A stretch of DNA of 64,000 bases from Calliopsis andreniformis (GCF_051401765.1 NW_027480591.1:310001-374000); one strand, 5' to 3'. Counted from the first letter of the stretch, positions 48,701 to 62,996 are shown. Translations and numbers: made by a program. The notes: generated by a model not told the origin, from the letters alone.

Positions 48701-51317
48701 AATCCTCAATCTTCAATCCTCAATCCTCAATTCTCAATACTCAATCCTTAATCCTTAGACCCCAAACATCAATATTCAACCCTCAGCCCTCGTCCTCAAT
48801 CCACAACCCTCAATCCTCAGTCCTCAATATTCACTCATCAATATTCAATCTTCAATCCTCAATCCTCAATCCTCAGTCCTCAATCCTCAATCCTCAATCT
48901 TCAATCCTCAAACCTCAATCCTCAATACTCAATCCTCAATCTTCAATCCTCAATACTCAATCTTCAATCCTCAATCCTCAATACTCAATCCTCAATCCTC
49001 AACCCTCAATACACAATCCTCAATACTCAATCCTCAATCTTCAATCTTCAATCCTCAATACTCAACCTTCAATCCTCAATCCTCAATCCTCAATCCTCAA
49101 TTCTCAATCTTCAATCCTCATTCTTCAATCCTCAATACCCAATCCTCAATCTTCAGCCCTCAGTCCTCAATCATCAATTCTCAATCCTCAATCCTCAATC
49201 CTCGTTCCTCAAACATCAATATTCAACCCTCAGTCCTCGTCCTCAACCACAACCCTCAATCGTCAAACCTCAATCCCCAATCCTCAATCTTCAGTGCTCA
49301 ATCCTCAATCCTCAATCCTCAATCCTCAATCCTCAATCCTCAATCCTCAATCTTCAATTCTCAATACTCAATCTGCAATCCTCAATCCTCAAACCTCAAT
49401 CCTCAATCATCATTCTTCAATCCACTATACCCAATCTTCAATCTTCAATCCTCAATCCACAATCCTCAATTCTCAATCTTCAATCCTCAATCCTCGGACC
49501 TCAAACATCAATATTCAACCCTCAGTCCTCGTCCTCAATCCACATCCCTCAATCCTCAGTCTTCAATATTCAATCATCAATTTTCAATCTTCAATCCTCA
49601 ATCCTCAATACTCAATCCTCAGTCCTCAATCCTCAATATTCAATCCTCAATCCTCAATCCTCAATACTCAATCTTCAATCTTCAATCCACAATACTCAAT
49701 CTTCAATCCTCAATCCTCAATCCTCAATCCTCAATCCTCAATCTTCAATCCTCAATACTCAATCTTCAATCATCAATCCTCAATCCTCAATCGTCAATCC
49801 TCATTCATCAAACCTCAATACCCAACCCTCAATCTTCAATCCTCAATCCTCAAGCCTCAATCCTCAATCCTCATTCTTCAATCGTCAATACCCAATCCTC
49901 AATCATCAGTCCTCAATCCTCAATCCTCAATTCTCAATCCTCAATCCTCAGTCCTCAGTCCTCAAACCTCAATACTCAACCCTCAGCCCTCATCCACCAT
50001 CCTCAATCCTCAATCCTCAATCCTCAATCTTCAATCCTCAATACTCAATCTTCAATCCTCGATCCTCAATCCTCAATCCTCAATCCTCAATCCTCAGGCA
50101 TCAATACTCAATCTTCAATACTCAATCCTCAATCCTCAATCCTCAATCCTCAACCCTCAATCCTCATACCTCAAACCTCAATCCTCAACCCTCTGTCCTC
50201 ATACTCAATTCTCAATTCTCAATCCTCAATCCTCAATCATCAATCTTCAATCCTCAATAATCAATCTCCAATCCTAGATACTCAATCCCCAATCTTCGAT
50301 CCTTAATCCTCAATCTTCAATCCTCAATCCCCAGTCCTCAATCTTCAATCCTCAATGCTCAATCCTCAATCCTCAATCCTCAGTCCTCAATCCTCAATCC
50401 TCAATACTCAAACCTCAATCACCAATCATCATTCTGCAACCCTCAATACCCAATCCTCAATCTTCAATCCTCAATCCACAATCCTCAATTCTCAATCCTC
50501 AATCCTCAATCCTCAGACCTCAAACATCAATATTCAACCCTCAGTTCTCGTCCTCAATCCACAACCCTCAATCCTCAGTCCTCAATATTCAATCATTCAA
50601 TTTTCAATCTTCGATCCTCAATCCTCAATCCTCAATCCTCAGTCCTCAATCCTCAATCTTCAATCCTCAATCCTCAATCCTCAATACTCAATCTTCAATC
50701 TTCAATCCTCAATACTCAATCCTCAATCTTCAATCCTCAATCCACAATCCTCAATTCTCAATCCTCAATCCTCAATCCTCAGACCTCAAACATCAATATT
50801 CAACCTTCAGTCCTCGTCCTCAATCCACAACCCTCAATCCTCAGTCCTCAATATTCAATCATCAATTTTCAATCTTCAATCCTCAATACTCAATCCTCAA
50901 TCCTCAGTCCTCAATCCTCAATCCTCTGTCTTCAATCCTTAATACTCAATCTTCAATCCTCAATCCTCAATCCTCAATCGTCAATCCTCATTCTTCAATC
51001 TTCAATACCCAATCCTCAGTCTTCAATCCTCAATCCTCAATCCTCAATCCTCAATCCTCATTCTTCAATCCTCAATACCCAATCCTCAACCATCAGTCCT
51101 CAATCCTCAATCCTCAATTCTCAATCTGCAATCCTGAATCGCCAGTCCTCAATCTTCAATCCTCAATGCTCAATCCTCAATCCTCAATCATCAATCCTCA
51201 ATCCTCAATCCTCAATCCTCAATCCTCAATCCTCAATCCTCAATCCTGAGTCCTCAATGTTCAATCCTCAATACTCAATCTGCAATCCTCAATCCTCAAT
51301 CCTCAATCCTCAATCCT
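45745..51317. repeat. ~5.6-kb copy of 19,920-25,500
   Basis: The offset to the first copy is 25,822 throughout. To the middle copy (36,750-39,580) it is 9,005 until that copy ends. The left edge lies in TCAAACCTCAATCCTCAACC, where the flanking block has a slightly different reading. The right edge is near 51,317, where TCATTCTTCAATCCTGAAT replaces TCAATCTTCAATTCTC. Confidence 0.87.
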
Positions 51318-52600
51318 CATTCTTCAATCCTGAATACCCAATCCTCAATCTTCAACCCTCAGTCCTCAATCATCAATTCTCAATCCTCAATCCTCAATCC
51401 TCAGGCCTCAAACATCAATATTCAACCCTCAGTCCTCGTCCTCAAACCACAACCCTCAATCGTCAAACCTCAATCCGCAACCGTCAGTCCTCTTCCTCAA
51501 TCTTCAACCCTCAATCCTCAATCCTCAATCTTCAATCATCAATAATCAATCTTCTATCCTCAATCATCAATCCTCAATCCTCAATCCACTATCCTCAATA
51601 TTCAACACTCAGCCCTCAACCATCAATCCTCAATACTCAACCATCAATCCTGAATTCTCAGTACTCAATAGAACATCCTGAATTCTCATGGTTCAATACG
51701 CAATTCACAATATTCAATAATCAAATCTCAAACCTCAAGCATCAATTCTCAACACTCAATCCTCAACACTCAGTCCACTCTCTTCAATCCTACATCCTCA
51801 ACCCTCATTCCTCAAGCGTCAGTCCTCAATACTCAATCCTCAATCCTCAATCCTCAATCTTCAATCTTCAATCCTCAATCCTCAATCTTCAATCCCCAAT
51901 CCTCAATCCCCAATCCTCAATACTCAATCCTCAATCATTAATCCTCAATCTTCAATACTCAATCCTCAATCCTCAAACCTCAATTCTCAATACTCAACCA
52001 TCAATACTCAATTCTCAATCCTCAATCCTCAGTCCTCAGTCCTCAAACCTCAATCCTCAACCCTCAGCCCTCAACCTCAAACCTCAATCCTCAATCCTCA
52101 ATCCTCAGCCCTCAGTCCTCAAACCTCAATGCTCAATCCTCAATCCCCAATCCTCAATCCTCAATCCTCAATCATCAATCCTCAATCTTCAATACTCAAT
52201 CCACAATCCTCAATCCTCAATCCTCAATATTCAACACTCAATCCTCAACCATCAATCCTCAATGCTCAACCATCAATCCTCAATTCTCAATACTCAATAG
52301 AACATCCTGAATTCTGATGGTTCAATACTCAATCCAGCATAATCAATAATCAGATCTCAAACCTCAAGCATCAATTCTCAACACTCAATCCTCAACACTC
52401 AGTCCTCTCTCTTCAATACTACATCCTCAACCCTCAATCCTCAAGCGGCAATCCTCAATACTCAATCCTCAATCCTCAATCCTCAATCATCAATCTTCAA
52501 TCCTCAATACACAATCTTCAATCCTCAATGCTCAATCCTCAATCCTCAATCCTCAATCCTCAATCATCAATCCTCAATCTTCAATACTCAATCCTCAATC
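51317..52600. repeat. Module C-rich block, copy 1 (partner 60,530-61,810)
   Basis: The block carries two module C copies (cores at 51,671 and 52,300), plus TCAGCCCTCAACCTCAAACC near 52,064, where a six-base TCAACC monomer follows TCAGCCC. It is repeated at offset 9,219, then 9,212 after one heptamer is missing near 60,610. Confidence 0.8.
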
Positions 52601-55600
52601 CTCAATCCTCAATCCTCAATACTCAATCTTCAATCCTCAATCCTCAATCCTCAATCCTCAATCCTCAATCTTCAATCTTCAATCCTCAATACTAAATCTT
52701 CAATCCTCAATCCTCAATCCTCAATCCTCAATCCTCAGTCTTCAATCCTCAATACTCAATTCTCAATCCTCAATCCTCAAACCTCAATCCTCAACCGTCA
52801 GTCCTCATTCTCCATCCTCAATTCTCAATCCTCAATCCTCAACCTTCAATCCCCAATACTCAATTTTCAATCCTCAATCTTCAATCCTCAATACTCAATC
52901 TGCAATCCTCAATCCTCAAACCTCAATCCTCAATCATCATTCTTCAATCCTCAATACCCAATCCTCAATCTTCAATCCTCAATCCACAACCCTCAATTCT
53001 CAATCCTCAATCCTCAATCCTCAGACCTCAAACATCAATATTCAACCCACAGTTCTCGTCCTCAATCCACAACCCTCAATTCTCAGTCCTCAATATTCAA
53101 TCATTCAATTTTCAATCTTCGATCCTCAATCCTCAATCCTCAATCCTCAGTCCTCAATCCTCAATCTTCAATCCTCAATCCTCAATCCTCAATACTCAAT
53201 CTTCAATCTTCAATCCTCAATACTCAATCCTCAATCTTCAATACTCAATCCACAATCCTCAATTTCTAATCCTCAATCCTCAATCCTGAGACCTCAGAGA
53301 TCAATATTCAACCGTCAGTCCTCGTCCTCAATCCACAACCCTCAATCCTCACTCCTCAATATTCAATCATCAATTTTCAATCTTCAATCCTCAGTCCTCA
53401 ATCCTCAATCCTCAGTCCTCAATCCTCAATCTTCAATCCTCAATCGTCAATCCTCAATCCTCAATCTTCAATCCTCAATCCTCAATCCTGAATCCTCAAT
53501 CCTGAATCCTCAGGCAACAATACCCAATCTTCAATCTTCAATCCTCAATCCTCAGTCCTCAATTCTCAATCCTTAATCCTTAATCCTCAGACCTCAAACA
53601 TCAATATTCGACCCTCAGTCCTCGTCCTCAAACCACAACCCTCAATCCTCAATCCTCAATATTCAACCATCAATACTCAAACTTCAATCCTCAATCTTCA
53701 ATCCTCAATACTCAATCTCCAATCCTCGATCCTCAGCTCTCAATCCTCAATCCTTAATCCTCAGGCATCAATACTCAATCTTCAATATTCAATCCTCAAT
53801 CGTCAATCCTCAATCCACAATCCTCAACCTTCAATACTCAATACTCAATCTTCAATCCTTAATCCGCAATCCTCAATCCTCAATCCTCAATCCTCAATCC
53901 TCAATATTCAATCCTCAATACTCAATCCTCAATCCTCAATCCTCAATACTCAATCTTCAATCCGCAATCCTCAATCCTCAATCCTCAATCCTCATTCTTC
54001 AATCCTCAATACCCAATCCTCAATCTTCAATCCTCAATCCTCAATCCTCAATCCACAATCCTCAATCCTCATCCTTCAATCCTCAATACCCAATCCTCAA
54101 TCTTCAATCCTCAATCCTCAATTCTCAATACTCAATCCTTAATCCTTAGACCCCAAACATCAATATTCAACCCTCAGCCCTCGTCCTCAATCCACAACCC
54201 TCAATCCTCAGTCCTCAATATTCACTCATCAATATTCAATCTTCAATCCTCAATCCTCAATCCTCAGTCCTCAATCCTCAATCCTCAATCTTCAATCCTC
54301 AAACCTCAATCCTCAATACTCAATCCTCAATCTTCAATCCTCAATACTCAATCTTCAATCCTCAATCCTCAATACTCAATCCTCAATCCTCAACCCTCAA
54401 TACACAATCCTCAATACTCAATCCTCAATCTTCAATCTTCAATCCTCAATACTCAACCTTCAATCCTCAATCCTCAATCCTCAATCCTCAATTCTCAATC
54501 TTCAATCCTCATTCTTCAATCCTCAATACCCAATCCTCAATCTTCAGCCCTCAGTCCTCAATCATCAATTCTCAATCCTCAATCCTCAATCCTCGGGCCT
54601 CAAACATCAATATTCAACCCTCAGTCCTCGTCCTCAACCACAACCCTCAATCGTCAAACCTCAATCCCCAATCCTCAATCTTCAGTGCTCAATCCTCAAT
54701 CCTCAATCCTCAATCCTCAATCCTCAATCCTCAATCCTCAATCTTCAATTCTCAATACTCAATCTGCAATCCTCAATCCTCAAACCTCAATCCTCAATCA
54801 TCATTCTTCAATCCACTATACCCAATCTTCAATCTTCAATCCTCAATCCACAATCCTCAATTCTCAATCTTCAATCCTCAATCCTCGGACCTCAAACATC
54901 AATATTCAACCCTCAGTCCTCGTCCTCAATCCACATCCCTCAATCCTCAGTCTTCAATATTCAATCATCAATTTTCAATCTTCAATCCTCAATCCTCAAT
55001 CCTCAATCCTCAGTCCTCAATCCTCAATATTCAATACTCAATCCTCAATCCTCAATACTCAATCTTCAATCTTCAATCCACAATACTCAATCTTCAATCC
55101 TCAATCCTCAATCCTCAATCCTCAATCCTCAATCTTCAATCCTCAATACTCAATCTTCAATCATCAATCCTCAATCCTCAATCGTCAATCCTCATTCTTC
55201 AATCCTCAATACCCAATCCTCAATCTTCAATCCTCAATCCTCAAGCCTCAATCCTCAATCCTCATTCTTCAATCGTCAATACCCAATCCTCAATCATCAG
55301 TCCTCAATCCTAAATCCTCAATTCTCAATCCTCAATCCTCAGTCCTCAGTCCTCAAACCTCAATACTCAACCCTCAGCCCTCATCCACCATCCTCAATCC
55401 TCAATCCTCAATCCTCAATCTTCAATCCTCAATACTCAATCTTCAATCCTCGATCCTCAATCCTCAATCCTCAATCCTCAATCCTCAGGCATCAATACTC
55501 AATCTTCAATACTCAATCCTCAATCCTCAATCCTCAATCCTCAACCCTCAATCCTCATACCTCAAACCTCAATCCTCAACCCTCTGTCCTCATACTCAAT

Positions 55601-56500
55601 TCTCAATTCTCAATCCTCAATCCTCAATCATCAATCTTCAATCCTCAATAATCAATCTCCAATCCTAGATACTCAATCCCCAATCTTCGATCCTTAATCC
55701 TCAATCTTCAATCCTCAATCCCCAGTCCTCAATCTTCAATCCTCAATGCTCAATCCTCAATCCTCAATCCTCAGTCCTCAATCCTCAATCCTCAATACTC
55801 AAACCTCAATCATCAATCATCATTCTGCAATCCTCAATACCCAATCCTCAATCTTCAATCCTCAATCCACAATCCTCAATTCTCAATCCTCAATCCTCAA
55901 TCCTCAGACCTCAAACATCAATATTCAACCCTCAGTTCTCGTCCTCAATCCACAACCCTCAATCCTCAGTCCTCAATATTCAATCATTCAATTTTCAATC
56001 TTCGATCCTCAATCCTCAATCCTCAATCCTCAGTCCTCAATCCTCAATCTTCAATCCTCCATCCTCAATCCTCAATACTCAATCTTCAATCTTCAATCCT
56101 CAATACTCAATCCTCAATCTTCAATCCTCAATCCACAATCCTCAATTCTCAATCCTCAATCCTAAATCCTCAGACCTCAAACATCAATATTCAACCTTCA
56201 GTCCTCGTCCTCAATCCACAACCCTCAATCCTCAGTCCTCAATATTCAATCATCAATTTTCAATCTTCAATCCTCAATACTCAATCCTCAATCCTCAGTC
56301 CTCAATCCTCAATCCTCAGTCTTCAATCCTCAATACTGAATCTTCAATCCTCAATCCTCAATCCTCAATCGTCAATCCTCATTCTTCAATCTTCAATACC
56401 CAATCCTCAATCTTCAATCCTCAATCCTCAATCCTCATTCTTCAATCCTCAATACCCAATCCTCAACCATCAGTCCTCAATCCTCAATCCTCAATTCTCA
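52600..56500. repeat. ~3.9-kb copy of 47,210-51,110
   Basis: The offset is 5,391; the ACTAAATC landmark lies at 52,691 versus 47,300. A few differences are seen, such as TCGGGCC at 54,593 for TCGTTCC. Near 56,420 two heptamers are missing relative to 25,220, which changes the offset to the first copy from 31,213 to 31,199. Confidence 0.83.
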
Positions 56501-57350
56501 ATCTTCAATCCTGAATCGCCAGTCCTCAATCTTCAATCCTCAATGCTCAATCCTCAATCCTCAATCATCAATCCTCAATCCTCAATCCTCAATCCTCAAT
56601 CCTCAATCCTCAATCCTCAATCCTGAGTCCTCAATGTTCAATCCTCAATACTCAATCTGCAATCCTCAATCCTCAATCCTCAATCCTCAATCTTCAATTC
56701 TCAATACTCAATCTGCAATCCTCAATCTGCAATCCTCAATCCTCAAACCTCAATCCTCAATCATCATTCTTCAATCCTCAATACCCAATCTTCAATCTTC
56801 AATCCTCAATCTTCAATCTTCAATCCACAATACTCAATCTTCAATCCTCAATCCTCAATCCTCAATCCTCAATCCTCAATCTTCAATCTTCAATCCTCAA
56901 TACTAAATCTTCAATCATCAAACCTCAATCCTCAATCCTTAGTCGTCAATCCTCAATCCTCAATCCTCAACCTTCAATCATCAATATTCAATCTTCAGTC
57001 CTCAATCCTCAATCCTCAATCCTCAATCCTCAATCCTCAATGTGCAATCCGCAATACCCAATCCTCAATCTTCAATCCTCAATCCTCAAACCTCAATCCT
57101 CAATTCTCAATACTCAGTCGTCAATTCTCACTCCTCAAACCTCAATCCTGAATCCACAATCCTGAATCCTCAATCTTCAGACCTCAGTCCTCAACAATCA
57201 GTCGTCAATTCTCAATCCTCAATAGAATATCATCAATTCACACATTTCAATACTCAATACTCAATCTGCAATCTTCAAATCTCTATCCTCAAACATCAAT
57301 TCTCATCACTCAACCCTCAACATTCAGTCCCCAATCCTCAATCTTCAATC
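56500..57350. repeat. Junction of 25.3-25.7 kb-type and 26.4-26.8 kb-type segments
   Basis: To about 56,910 the sequence follows 25,300-25,710 (offset 31,199). From 56,917 it follows 26,381-26,820 (offset 30,536), including a module B at about 57,224. The roughly 670 bp between these two segments in the earlier region is missing here. Confidence 0.75.
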
Positions 57351-58640
57351 CTCAATCCTCAATCCTCAATCCTCATTCTTCAATCCTCAGTACCCAATCC
57401 TCAATCTTCAATCCTCAATCCTCAATCCTCAATCCACAATCCTCAATCCTCATCCTTCAATCCTCAATAATCAATCTCCAATCCTAGATACACAATCCTC
57501 AATCCTCAATCCCCAATCTTCAATCCTCAATAATCAATCTTCAATCCTCAATCCTCAATCTTCAATCCTCAATCCTCAATCCTCAATCATCAATTCTCAA
57601 TCCTCAATCCTCAATCCTCATTCTTCAATCCTCAATACCCAATCCTCAATCTTCAACCCTCAGTCCCCAATCATCAATTCTCAATCCTCAATCCTCAATC
57701 CTCGGGCCTCAAACATCAATATTCAACCCTCAGTCCTCGTCCTCAACCACAACCCTCAATCGTCAAACCTCAATCCCCAATCCTCAATCTTCAGTGCTCA
57801 ATCCTCAATCCTCAATCCTCAATCCTCAATCCTCAATCCTCAATCCTCAATCCTCAATCTTCAATTCTCAATACTCAATCTGCAATCCTCAATCCTCAAA
57901 CCTCAATCCTCAATCATCATTCTTCAATCCACTATACCCAATCTTCAATCTTCAATCATCAATCCACAATCCTCAATTCTCAATCTTCAATCCTCAATCC
58001 TCGGACCTCAATCATCAATATTCAACCCTCAGTCCTCGTCCTCAATCCACATCCCTCAATCCTCAGTCTTCAATATTCAATCATCAATTTTCAATCTTCA
58101 ATTCTCAATCCTCAATCCTCAGTCCTCAGTCCTCAAACCTCAATCCTCAACCCTCAGCCCTCATCCTCAAACCTCAATCCTCAGTCCTCAATCCTCAGCC
58201 CTCAGTCCTCAAACCTCAATGCTCAATCCTCAATCCCCAATCCTCAATCCTCAATCCTCAATCATCAATCCTCAATCTTCAATACTCAATCCACAATCCT
58301 CAATCCTCAATCTTCAATATTCAACACTCAACCCTCAACCATCAATCCTCAATGCTCAACCATCAATCCTCAATTCTCAATACTCAATAGAACATCCTGA
58401 ATTCTGATGGTTCAATACTCAATCCAGCATATTCAATAATCAGATCTCAAACCTCAAGCATCAATTCTCAACACTCAATCCTCAACACTCAGTCCTCTCT
58501 CTTCAATCCTACATCCTCAACCCTCAATCCTCAAGCGTCAATCCTCAATACTCAATCCTCAATCCTCAATCCTCAATCTTCAATCTTCAATCCTCAATCC
58601 TCAAACCTCAATTCTCAATACTCAACCATCAATCCTCAAT
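57350..58640. repeat. Shuffled segment with copies of 54.5-55.0 and 52.0-52.5 kb
   Basis: About 57,600-58,090 matches 54,490-54,980 at offset 3,109 (TCGGGCC, TCAACCACAACCC, CCACTATACCC). About 58,110-58,540 matches 52,020-52,450 at offset 6,090, including a module C core at 58,390. The first ~250 bp are ordinary monomers without a clear partner. Confidence 0.72.
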
Positions 58641-58661
58641 TCTCAATGCTCAATATAGGAT

Positions 58662-58675
58662 CCTGAATTCTCAGG
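58662..58675. repeat. Module A inverted repeat, 5-bp arms
   Basis: CCTGA-ATTC-TCAGG. The left flank reads ATATAGGAT, giving an adjacent BamHI-like GGATCC, and the right flank reads TTTCTATACTC. This subvariant is shared only with 61,994. Confidence 0.78.
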
Positions 58676-58799
58676 TTTCTATACTCAAACCACAATTCTC
58701 AACCCTCAGCCCTCATCCTCAATCCTCAATACTCAATCCTCAATCCTCAACATTCAATCCTCTATACTCAATCTTCAATCCTCAATCCTCAATCCTCAA

Positions 58800-61700
58800 T
58801 CCTCAATCCTCAATCCTCAGTCCTCAATCCTCAATCTTCAATCCTCAATCCTCAATCCTCAATACTCAATCTTCAATCTTCAATCCACAATACTCAATCT
58901 TCAATCCTCAATCCTCAATCCTCAATCCTCAATCCTCAATCTTCAATCCTCAATACTCAATCTTCAATCATCAATCCTCTATCCTCAATCGTCAATCCTC
59001 ATTCTTCAATCCTCAATACCCAATCCTCAATCTTCAATCCTCAATCCTCAAGCCTCAATCCTCAATCCTCAATCCTCATTCTTCAATCGTCAATACCCAA
59101 TCCTCCATCATCAGTCCTCAATCCTCAATCCTCAATTCTCAATCCTCAATCCTCAGTCCTCAGTCCTCAAACCTCAATACTCAACCCTCAGCCCTCATCC
59201 ACCATCCTCAATCATCAATCCTCAATCCTCAATCTTCAATCCTCAATACTCAATCTTCAATTCTCGATCCTCAATCCTCAATCCTCAATCCTCAATCCTC
59301 AGGCATCAATACTCAATCTTCAATACTCAATCCTCAATCCTCAATCCTCAATCCTCAACCCTCAATCCTCATACCTCAAACCTCAATCCTCAACCCTCAG
59401 TCCTCATACTCAATTCTCAATTCTCAATCCTCAATCCTCAATCATCAATCTTCAATCCTCAATAGTCAATCTCCAATCCTAGATACTCAATCCCCAATCT
59501 TCGATCCTTAATCCTCAATCTTCAATCCTCAATCCCCAGTCCTCAATCTTCAATCCTCAATGCTCAATCCTCAATCCTCAATCCTGAATCTTCAATCCTC
59601 AATACTCAATCTGCAATCCTCAATCCTCAAACCTCAGTCATCGATCATCATTCTGCAATCCTCAATACCCAATCCTCAATCTTCAATCCTCAATCCACAA
59701 TCCTCAATTCTCAATCCTCAATCCTCAATCCTCAGACCTCAAACATCAATATTCAACCCTCAGTTCTCGTCCTCAATCCACAACCCTCAATCCTCAGTCC
59801 TCAATATTCAATCATTCAATTTTCAATCTTCGATCCTCAATCCTCAATCCTCAATCCTCAGTCCTCAATCCTCAATCTTCAATCCTCAATCCTCAATCCT
59901 CAATACTCAATCTTCAATCTTCAATCCTCAATACTCAATCCTCAATCTTCAATCCTCAATCCACAATCCTCAATTCTCAATCCTCAATCCTCAATCCTCA
60001 GACCTCAAACATCAATATTCAACCTTCAGTCCTCGTCCTCAATCCACAACCCTCAATCCTCAGTCCTCAATATTCAATCATCAATTTTCAATCTTCAATC
60101 CTCAATACTCAATCCTCAATCCTCAGTCCTCAATCCTCAATCCTCTGTCTTCAATCCTCAATACTCAATCTTCAATCCTCAATCCTCAATCCTCAATCGT
60201 CAATCCTCATTCTTCAATCTTCAATACCCAATCCTCAGTCTTCAATCCTCAATCCTTAATCCTCAATCCTCAATCCTCATTCTTCAATCCTCAATACCCA
60301 ATCCTCAACCATCAGTCCTCAATCCTCAATCCTCAATTCTCAATCTGCAATCCTGAATCGCCAGTCCTCAATCTTCAATCCTCAATGCTCAATCCTCAAT
60401 CCTCAATCATCAATCCTCAATCCTCAATCCTCAATCCTCAATCCTCAATCCTCAATCCTCAATCCTGAGTCCTCAATGTTCAATCCTCAATACTCAATCT
60501 GCAATCCTCAATCCTCAATCCTCAATCCTCAATCCTCATTCTTCAATCCTCAATACCCAATCCTCAATCTTCAACCCTCAGTCCTCAATCATCAATTCTC
60601 AATCCTCAATCCTCAGGCCTCAAACATCAATATTCAACCCTCAGTCCTCGTCCTCAAACCACAACCCTCAATCGTCAAACCTCAATCCGCAACCGTCAGT
60701 CCTCTTCCTCAATATTCAACCCTCAATCCTCAATCCTCAATCTTCAATCATCAATAATCAATCTTCTATCCTCAATCATCAATCCTCAATCCTCAATCCA
60801 CTATCCTCAATATTCAACACTCAGCCCTCAACCATCAATCCTCAATACTCAACCATCAATCCTGAATTCTCAGTACTCAATAGAACATCCTGAATTCTCA
60901 TGGTTCAATACGCAATTCACAATATTCAATAATCAAATCTCAAACCTCAAGCATCAATTCTCAACACTCAATCCTCAACACTCAGTCCTCTCTCTTCAAT
61001 CCTACATCCTCAACCCTCATTCCTCAAGCGTCAGTCCTCAATACTCAATCCTCAATCCTCAATCCTCAATCTTCAATCTTCAATCCTCAATCCTCAATCT
61101 TCAATCCCCAATCCTCAATCCCCAATCCTCAATACTCAATCCTCAATCATTAATCCTCAATCTTCAATACTCAATCCTCAATCCTCAAACCTCAATTCTC
61201 AATACTCAACCATCAATACTCAATTCTCAATCCTCAATCCTCAGTCCTCAGTCCTCAAACCTCAATCCTCAACCCTCAGCCCTCAACCTCAAACCTCAAT
61301 CCTCAATCCTCAATCCTCAGCCCTCAGTCCTCAAACCTCAATGCTCAATCCTCAATCCCCAATCCTCAATCCTCAATCCTCAATCATCAATCCTCAATCT
61401 TCAATACTCAATCCACAATCCTCAATCCTCAATCCTCAATATTCAACACTCAATCCTCAACCATCAATCCTCAATGCTCAACCATCAATCCTCAATTCTC
61501 AATACTCAATAGAACATCCTGAATTCTGATGGTTCAATACTCAATCCAGCATAATCAATAATCAGATCTCAAACCTCAAGCATCAATTCTCAACACTCAA
61601 TCCTCAACACTCAGTCCTCTCTCTTCAATCCTACATCCTCAACCCTCAATCCTCAAGCGGCAATCGTCAATACTCAATCCTCAATCCTCAACCCTCAATC

Positions 61701-61810
61701 ATCAATCTTCAATCCTCAATACTCAATCTTCAATCCTCAATGCTCAATCCTCAATCCTCAATCCTCAATCCTCAATCATCAATCCTCAATCTTCAATACT
61801 CAATCCTCAA
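58800..61810. repeat. Copies of 54,990-55,770 and 50,400-52,600
   Basis: About 58,800-59,570 follows 54,990-55,756 (offset near 3,814; AGATAC landmark at 59,481 versus 55,667). From about 59,640 the sequence follows 50,420 onward at offset 9,219, shown by TCTGTCTTC at 60,144 versus 50,925 and TCTGCAATCCTGAATCGCC near 60,343. After one lost heptamer the offset is 9,212. Module C cores lie at 60,883 and 61,512. Confidence 0.78.
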
Positions 61811-61993
61811 TCCTCAATCCTCAATCCTCAATACTCAACCATCAATCCTAAATTCTCAATGCTCAATTCTCAATCCTCAATACTCAATCCTCAATCATTA
61901 ATCCTCAATCTTCAATACTCAATCCTCAATCCTTAAACCTCAATTCTCAATACTCAACCATCAACCCTCAATTCTCAATGCTCAATATAGGAT

Positions 61994-62007
61994 CCTGAAT
62001 TCTCAGG
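61994..62007. repeat. Module A inverted repeat, 5-bp arms
   Basis: CCTGA-ATTC-TCAGG with the ATATAGGAT left flank and TTTCTATACTC right flank, as at 58,662. Confidence 0.78.
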
Positions 62008-62996
62008 TTTCTATACTCAAACCTCAATTCTCAACCCTCAGCCCTCATCCTCAATCCTCAATATTCAATCCTCAATCCTCAACATTCAGTCCTCTATACT
62101 CAATCTTCAATCCTCAATCCTCAATCCTCAATCCTCAATCCTCAATCCTCAATCCTCAGTAATAAATCCTCAATCTTCAATACTCAATCGTCAATCCTCA
62201 GTCCTCAATCCTCAATCCTCAATCCTCGTTCCTCAAACCTCAATCCTCAACCCTCAGTCCTCATCCTCAATTCTCAATTCTCAATCCTCAATCCTCAATA
62301 CTCAATCTTCAATCCCCAATAATAAATTTCCAATCCTAGATCCTCAATCCCCAATCCTCAATCCTTAATCCTCAACCTTCAATCCTCAATACTCAATCTT
62401 CAATCCTCAATCCTCAATCCTCAATCCTAAATCCTCAATCCTCAATCCTGAATCCTCAGTCTTCAATCCTCAATACTCAATCTGCAATCCTCAATCCTCA
62501 ATCCTCAATCCTCAATCCTCATTCTTCAATCCTCAATATCCAATCCTCAATCTTCAATCATCAATCCTCAATCATCAATTCTCAATCCTCAATCCTCAAT
62601 CCTCAATCCTCAGACCTCAAACATCAATATTCAACCTTCAGTCCTCGTCCTCTATCCACAAACCTCAATCCTCAATCCTCTATCTTCAATCATCAATATT
62701 CATTCTTCAATCCTCAATCCTCAATCCTCAATCCTCAATCCTCAATCCTCAACCTTCAACCCTCAATCCTCAATCCTGAATCCTCAATCCTCAATCTTCA
62801 ATCCTCAATACTCAATCTTCAATCCCCAACACTCAATCTGCAATCCTCAATCGTCAATCCTCAATCCTCAATCCTCAATATTCAATACTCAATACTCAAT
62901 CTTCAATCCTCAATCCTCAATCCTCAATCCTCAATCCTCAATCCTCAATCCTCAATACTCAACCATCAATCCTAAATTCTCAATGCTCAATAGAAT

